Shown: positions 57,664 through 64,000 of the stretch, in pieces
Numbering within the stretch: position 1 is the stretch's first letter
How the letters are laid out: the number at the start of each line of letters is the position of its first letter
Assembly (NCBI GenBank): GCA_029891385.1
Contig: CM057227.1
Location: 58,467,567 to 58,531,566, forward strand
Reading direction: 5' to 3'
Length of the DNA stretch: 64,000 nucleotides
Source of the DNA: Erythroxylum novogranatense
Taxonomy: Eukaryota > Streptophyta > Magnoliopsida > Malpighiales > Erythroxylaceae
Notes under the pieces: model-generated
The model's database searches: none
Seen by the model: the letters and a program-made list of their open reading frames with translations, nothing else
Told to the model about the DNA's origin: nothing
Position numbers and translations under genes: made by a program

Positions 57664-60362
57664 TCGGAATTGAGATCTTACATGGGCGCATGTATATAAG
57701 TTACTCAGATAACCAATTGTTAAGAGTTTGGGCTGACCGAATCAGTGAGGGGAAATAATAATTTTTCATTGGATAAATGGAAATGCGAAATAGCATATGG
57801 GTATATGACAGAAAATGATTCAATGTAAGTGAAGTGCAGGGGAAGATGCATTGTAAGGCATTATGGCGATATAGCCCCGAATGTGATATAGATGTAAAAG
57901 TATAGACATGACTTGTCTGAGGAAGACAAGGATATAAGTGGAAACGTTGAGCTTAAAGTGAACAAGTGGAATGTATAGAAAACAAAGTTTCTTATGGTCT
58001 TAAAAATATGAAATCGGAACCTCAGTGGGTACAAGCTTATAATTTGAGAAATGAGCCTTTAAGTTTTCTTTTTCCGAATCAAGAAATAAAAGTTTGTTTT
58101 TGAATCAAGAGAATGAAATGCTTTCAATTACTTTAAAATGTTGCTTTTCTTACTTGTGATTGATTTGAGAAATGTACTACTAGTTTGATATGTAAGTTGC
58201 GTGATGATTTTTCTTACGTTTATAAATTGTGTGATAATTTTGAATCAATGGTGAATGGATATATGTAAGATGTAATGTGAAGGATGATGGGAGGATTATA
58301 TGAATAAAGGTGATATTTGTACAAGTCCAAGAAGGTTAAATTGTTGTGACCCTTCATCATACACAAGTGAGTATATTAAGTGCGTAGGCACTATGGTCTT
58401 GGAGACTAAAGAAATTCAAGATTTGATGGTGTATTAAAGGCATACAAAGAATGGAGAAAAATAGTTTAAACACATAGAGAAAAATGTGTAAAACGTATGA
58501 GTAACATGAGTAAAGATAATTTTGAAAGAACTGGGCTGAAGTAAATTATATCATATAGATTTGGAGATTTTATAGTAGACACTGATGTTGTATAAGACAT
58601 TTGGCTGAAATCCAATGCAGCGTGACAAAGTGATTTCATATGTATGGAGACAAATGAAGTCCTATGAGTTGATTATTTGATACATGATGTAGAACTGCTG
58701 CATTAATGATTATTTTGAAAGTTTGAAGACAGTATATGTAAAGAAGTTTGAGATAATCAATTAATTGGGAGAAGTAGTTATAATACGCAGGAGATTGATA
58801 TAAATACCGAAAGGCTATGATTGTTCTAGCGAGAAAGTCCAAGTGAAGCTAGGTGGTATATCAGATGCCTTAAGTAGAAATGCGATATTGAGGTTATTAG
58901 AACTAATGCAAGGAAAGCATAAAATAGAGGGTTTAGTTTACCCCAAATTAAGGATTAACGGATTATGAGATTGAAAACAGATATGAGTGTCAAGTTTAAA
59001 TGAAATGAAGGATATAGGGTGAGTGAATAAGAAGTATGTGAAATCAATAAAGATGCTTGAGTTGAAAGAATTGCATATAAGATTGAGAAAATAGATAGAG
59101 TTATTCGAAGGATTATGAGTGTATAAGTGAGTACTAAACAGGTAAAGCTAGTGTTATGATCAGATGCATGGGATAGAGATATTAATAGCAGTGTTTCATA
59201 AATTTGGATTTTGAGGTTATTAAATCTAGTGCAATAAAGAGTGTAGAATGTGGAATTGAATTTTAGGCAAAATGATTAGTCACTGAAAGTTTAGATCAGT
59301 TCATATGAACCAAGCCCAAATTGAAGATTTAGAAATTGTGAATCCTACTAAAGAAATTGGAAATGAGTATGAATTTTAAATTCGAGTAGGAAAAATGATA
59401 CTGGATGATTGAGATAAGAAATATGCATACTGGCAAAGATGATTAAGCAAAGAGACTGTGAGAAAAATAATGGTGTTTTTAAGCTATACATCCTAGAAGA
59501 AATATGTCAAGTGACTGAAAGTTTAAATTGTCGACGGTTTTAACTGTCAAAGATATGCTTAAAGTTTATAGTTTAGAGTTTGTAGAAGCATGAGATCAAT
59601 GTATAGTTTTATTTGATTTTAAGCATCAAAGTCGTTGTCATAGTGTTTTCAATAGAATACTATATGAGGAGTTAGAAGATATAAAGAGTCATCGTTTTTG
59701 TGTTATGCTGAGTAAGACCTAAAAATGATTAACTGTCGGATCGATTGAAGAGGCATTAGAAATTAAGTGATAAAAAAAATGAATGAATTAGGTGGATTCA
59801 CGGCAAAGATATGGAATATAGGAAATTGACATAAGAATTACATGAAATGAGACAAAAGTGATGTGAATTATTAAGTGAAAACTGCATTGTCTCTGAAGGT
59901 ATCACCTTGCTCAAGTGTGCTCAAGTGAAGAAAAAGAATTCGCTAAGCCGCTATGAATTAGTTCGTATAAAAGCATTGTGAATTAATGATATTGACAAAA
60001 GGATTCAAAGTATGATATATGTGAGTATGTTAAGGAAATATTGATCTGAAGCATAAGGAAGAACTAGTTAAGAAAGTAAATGACCAAATAACGAATTGAA
60101 AGATCGAGTGTGTCTACTGAATACTATATTTTGAAAGAAAGTTTGGAGTGATGAAGTTAAATGAGAAACGAAGGAGCATCCTACACTCCTAATCAAATTC
60201 GATAAGAAATATTGGTGTTTGGATATGATGTGGATGGTATTTAAGATAAGAGGTGAAAAACATTATGAATATGTGTAGTGAGAAATTTGAATATGCAAAT
60301 GACCAGGATTACTTAGAAGACATCAGTAAAGAAATTGTATCGCTTGGCGTTTGTTTAAATAT

Positions 60363-60382
60363 GAATTTCGAGGACGAAATTC
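60363..60382. repeat. PPT-proximal inverted repeat, GypG
   Basis: GAATTTCG-AGGA-CGAAATTC, perfect arms, 18 bp before the 3' LTR. Confidence 0.88.
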
Positions 60383-60400
60383 ATTTAAGAGGGGGAGAAA

Positions 60401-63088
60401 TGTTGGCCCCTGAATTTTTTTTTAAAAAAACTAAGCATGTCTAAATTATTTTGAGGTATTGTCTAGATTATTTTGAGGTTTTAGCTCTTAAGAAATGGAA
60501 ATTAAATTAGGGATTAAGTTTAAATTATAGTGGAGTAAGTTATTAGACATTAAAAGGAATAAAATGGCTTGAGGGCAATTTGGGTAGTTCACTTATTTTT
60601 GCCAAGTTAAAGGTTAAGAGAGAGGGGCTTTGTAGTCTTTTTAATGCCATTAAATGAAGAAGGAAGGACTTGCTTGTGTAGTAGCCGTATGGTGAAGGAG
60701 AAACATGAATTTAATAAGGAAAAAGAAGAGGAAAATATAAGAGGGATCGTGTATGTAGAGGGAAGGAGAAAAGTTTGCAAGGAGAGGTATGGTCTAAAAC
60801 CAAAACTACGTAGTTTTGGAGAGTGTGAGCTTAGGTTTAATATAAAAGGCATGTGTTAGGCTAATAAAAGATGGGTCACGAAATTTCTAGAGAATGAGAG
60901 AGTGAGTTTCGTATAGAAGAAGAAGAAGAAGAAGAAGAAGAAGAAGAAGAAGAAGAAGAAGAAGAAGAAGAAGAAGAAGAGAAGAAGAAAGGTTGGGCTT
61001 TAGTTCTTTTTGCTTTAGGAAGGAGAAGAGAAAGAAAGGATTAAGAGTTCATTAAGAGCCAAGAGAGAAGAAAATTTCGTGGTTCTCTCTCTAAGGTAAG
61101 AGAAAAGTGAAATTCTTTGGAATTATGGATAGGTTTTAGTGAAAATAGCTTAAGTTAGGTATGGGTAAAGTTAGATGGGTTTAATTTCATGTTTTCATCT
61201 CCTTAAAATGGCCAATTTTAAGATCACATGCTTCCTATGGGATTTATTGTTTGATGAAGGTTAAGAGAAGGAATTGAAGTGAAGGGAATGGCCATTGGCC
61301 ATTGTTCAAGCTCCTAGCTAAAGGAATTGAGGTGGGTGATAATTTAATAGTTGAGTTAATAAGCTACTTAAGTTCTTTGAAATAAATGTCATATAATGCT
61401 TTCCTATAGTTTCCAAATTATAAATGAATTGCTTTTATGATAGTTGAAACATATATGAAATGCTTTGAATGTAAAGACTTTGTGAAAATATGTGTGAAAT
61501 GTTTTGTAAGAGAAAAAGATCCGCATGGATAATTTCAACGATTATACGAAAGTGATGTTGCCATTTGAGGCTAATGATCATGAATTGTGTGCATTATGTG
61601 ATATACATGTTTGTTTGGGTTTGTGGTGGTCCCTCATGTGTGATAGGTGCACCTGTCAAAATTATAGCCTTCTCCCGGCTGCCCGCTAGTGGCAATGAAG
61701 CTCCTCACGGACTCCTTTATGTGTTCACGGCTACACATGACCGCTCTGCGGAAATGTGTAGTACGTCATGTTTGGACCCACCCAAACCATCTTATATGTG
61801 ATTATGTGATATGCTTGTCTTTGTCGTTTTTGTAAGTTATGTTGTTTGAGAAATGCTTTTAATTAATTGACTTATTGCTTTCTCCATGCTTATATGATAT
61901 TGATGTGTAAATGCTTGGATGAAATGAGTTTTTCAGAAAGGTTTTGATAAATTTATAAAGTTTCGATCAATGTGATATTTATTTTGAAAACAAGGAGTTT
62001 TGAGGAAGTGAAAGTTTGGAGTTTTGCTTCACTTTGTATTTTGACATTTAACATTTGACATTTGGGTTGTAATCGGGCTAAATGCTCTATAAAGCATTGT
62101 AATAACTGAGATTGTTAATGTAAATGCAAGAATGTTGGGTTTGAATGAAATCTATGTAAATTGCATATGTCTTATTCAAATGCATCATTGTATAGTTCGA
62201 ATTAGCAAAAGAAGAAGAATTGAGATTGTATTGTTTTATAATTTGAAATGGTATAGATATCTAGGAGTGTGGTTGTTGCCCTTGAATTGTATCTGGAGAC
62301 ACTTTGAAATTGAATTATGTTGTATGAGGTTGGATATTGGGTTTTATGCAGATGAGGGTGATTGAATTGAAGTTTGGTTAGTTAATTATGCAGAGGAGAT
62401 TCTGTCAAATTTTTACAAAATTTGACAGAACTTCACTTGGGTTTTAGACCATCTTAGTGTTGGAATTGAATTGAGGTGTCTTCTTGAAGATTATAGTACT
62501 TGTTGATAGCTTTCCAATGATATAGATTTTGTCACTTTCGGACTTAGGATGAAGAAGTTATGGTGTTGGAAACACATTCAGTTACTGTTCATGCTGATAT
62601 TTTTACTGTTCCATTGGTCATTATAGGAGCTATTCATTTGAGTGAGTTTTTACCTACTTTAATGATGGAATTGAGTTTTGCATCTTTAATGAAACTTGTA
62701 GAGCATCTTGTTATCTTTCCATTGAAGTATAATTTGTAATTTTTAGGATTTGGAGTAAGAAGTTATGAGAGTTGGCAGATAATAGTTAAGGTTCATTTTG
62801 ATGTTCATATCGCTTGTGAGTTTATGATAGCCTTGACGATTAAGAAATAAATTCATGGTTTGATGAATCAATTAAGCTAGAAATTGTGAAGTTGGTGAAT
62901 TGAACTTGGAGTTTGAAGGGTTATAAGTGTTTCGGTTTGGGAATGAATAATTTTGTGAAGTAAACAAGTGGTTATGAAGTTGGGTTTAAGGTGAGATGCA
63001 TTGGAAGAGGAATTGGAGTTTTGAAGTTTGGCATGTCCGTTAAACGAACATGGATGTCCGTTAAACGGACAGCCTCGGGTGAAAAACA
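60401..63088 (+). repeat. GypG 3' LTR, interrupted by H
   Basis: It matches 53930-56835 except for a 261-bp deletion (joined near 62016) and the longer GAA tract. It stops inside the palindrome array after one pair (63034 and 63055), where H begins. Confidence 0.9.
60917..60988 (+). repeat. GAA microsatellite, expanded allele
   Basis: About 20 uninterrupted GAA units, longer than the interrupted tract in the 5' LTR. Confidence 0.9.
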
Positions 63089-64000
63089 TGTTGGATCGGA
63101 AAAAGAAAGCATGCTTAGTATGGAGAAACGATAGATTTCAAAAAATTTTAAGAAATCATCTTGCAGTGGAAGCAATATATCCAAATCAACATGTTAATCC
63201 ATACATGATATGGTATAAGGATAATCAAACCAAGAACAAGATAAAAGGAATTACCGACTCCTTATTCTGACTTTAAATCCTCATTGCTATCCTCTCCTTC
63301 TTATATCCAAATCCTTTGCCTTTGAGTCTTTTCCTTTAGCAATCTATCTTCTTCCTTGTTATAGTATCCTCAACCAATTAGATTTACCACTTGTTCTTCA
63401 AGGACAACTAGATTAACAAAATCCTTTGGTGGGAAAGGAGAAGAAATATTTGGAGGAGATTTTCTTAGAAGAAGAAGAACCAAAATTGAAACTCTTTCAA
63501 TTCTTTCACTTAGGAATTTCGGTTCTACCTTGCATGAAAGGAGAGAATGTCTAAAAATCATGCAAGAACCCTTTCTTACATCTCAATTTCGAAATATGCA
63601 TGAATGGAAAGAGTGAGAGGCATCCAATGCATCACTTCTTACATTAATCACTCATCAAATAGCCAATAAATGAGACTTACTTCATTTATCTTTAAAATGG
63701 CTATTTGAAAAGACCATAACCTATAATTAAATACCCATTTCGGTTTTGGCAAGAAGAAAGAAGGAAGATGGTGCATCTAATGCACATCTTTCATCTTTAA
63801 TCTAATGAATGCAAATAGGTTACATGCCAACATTAAAAGCCAACCATTAAACCATTTAATGGTAAGTTCATAACTCCATTTAATAATGATGAACCATAAT
63901 AAAGACCATCTTTATTTAGTATTTTAATGTCAAATGTGTGGTTACACATCTAACCTAACACAATTTCGAAATTGCTTCTTCTCCATTTAAAAAAATTTGT
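63089..64000 (-). mobile_element. H: LTR-like insertion in GypG, continues outside
   Basis: The GypG LTR breaks off at GAAAAACA and TGTTGGATCGG begins. On the minus strand a unit from 63960 (TGTTAGGTTAGATGTG) to 63089 (CCGATCCAACA) has TG...CA ends and 872 bp, a plausible LTR. The five bases on each side (AAACA and CAATT) do not match, so it is more likely one LTR of an element continuing to the right than a solo LTR. The family is not recognised. Confidence 0.5.

Larger units (their letters stand above)
57648..60400 (+). other. GypG interior, non-coding
   Basis: 2753 bp. The PBS TGGTATCAGAGC is at 57652-57663 and the PPT AAGAGGGGGAGAAA ends at 60400. No frame between them has gag or pol similarity; the 63-codon frame at 60253 overlaps the PPT hairpin and is not judged a gene. 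Confidence 0.85.
53930..63088 (+). mobile_element. GypG: large non-autonomous gypsy element
   Basis: A 5' LTR of 3718 bp, a tRNA-Met PBS, a 2.75 kb non-coding interior, a PPT with the GAATTTCGAGGACGAAATTC hairpin, and a 3' LTR cut by insertion H. The first base of the 5' LTR is mutated (CGTTGG against TGTTGG at 60401). No gag or pol is visible. It belongs with GypC and GypE by its end signals. It is inserted in GypF. Confidence 0.9.

Noticed and set aside
63028..63270. 80-codon frame spanning the GypG and H junction
   Set aside because: It crosses an insertion boundary, so it cannot be an old gene; no similarity seen.

Overview
This is a plant nuclear window (almost certainly an angiosperm) made almost wholly of nested LTR retrotransposons. 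No host gene, tRNA, rRNA or CRISPR array is visible. Primer-binding sites (PBS) match initiator tRNA-Met in the copia and Tekay-type elements and tRNA-Asp in a third family. Copia and chromodomain-gypsy domains appear as broken reading frames. The labels used here (Copia-1, Copia-2, NonB2, NonB3, GypC, GypD, GypE, GypF, GypG, H) are local.

Layout. Copia-1 (1-4620, +, left end outside the window) sits in the 3' LTR of NonB2 (-, 4621-6809 and 26096-29416). Copia-2 (6810-26095, +) is inserted in the interior of NonB2 with target duplication ATAAA. GypC (8118-17645, -) is inserted in the 5' LTR of Copia-2 with target duplication CGGTA. NonB2 itself interrupts the 3' LTR of GypE (29417-38649, -). 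GypE interrupts NonB3 (+, 38650-38757 and 47604-51305). NonB3 also received GypD (38758-47598, -) with target duplication AAGGC. After a 0.3 kb unassigned gap, a GypF LTR fragment (51609-53929, +) is interrupted by GypG (53930-63088, +). The 3' LTR of GypG is cut by another LTR-like insertion H (63089 to the end). Relative ages follow: NonB3 > GypE > NonB2 > Copia-2 > GypC, NonB3 > GypD, and GypF > GypG > H.

Coding content. GypD is the only gypsy element with pol: gag, zinc knuckle, protease, RT, RNase H, integrase and chromodomain on the minus strand, broken by five in-frame TAG codons and several frameshifts. The two copia elements carry decayed gag-pol; the RNase H of Copia-2 is still open. 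The NonB elements encode one uncharacterised gag-like coiled-coil protein. GypC, GypE and GypG have very long LTRs (3.0-5.1 kb) and non-coding interiors. They look like large non-autonomous derivatives that share PBS, polypurine tract and a PPT-proximal inverted repeat with GypD, so they could be mobilised by GypD-like proteins.

Most unusual signal. Several families carry, in the LTR or leader, short arrays of CG-centred palindromes at about 20-24 bp spacing: AAGTCGACTT in copia, CGTCGCGACG in GypD and GypE, and a 17-bp TGTCCGTT/ACGGACA unit in GypG. In copia and GypG the palindromes come in pairs about 21 bp apart, and the pairs repeat at 50 or 71-72 bp. GypC has a related 18-bp perfect palindrome. 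The words stay similar while the spacers differ, which suggests protein-binding or structural arrays rather than plain minisatellites.
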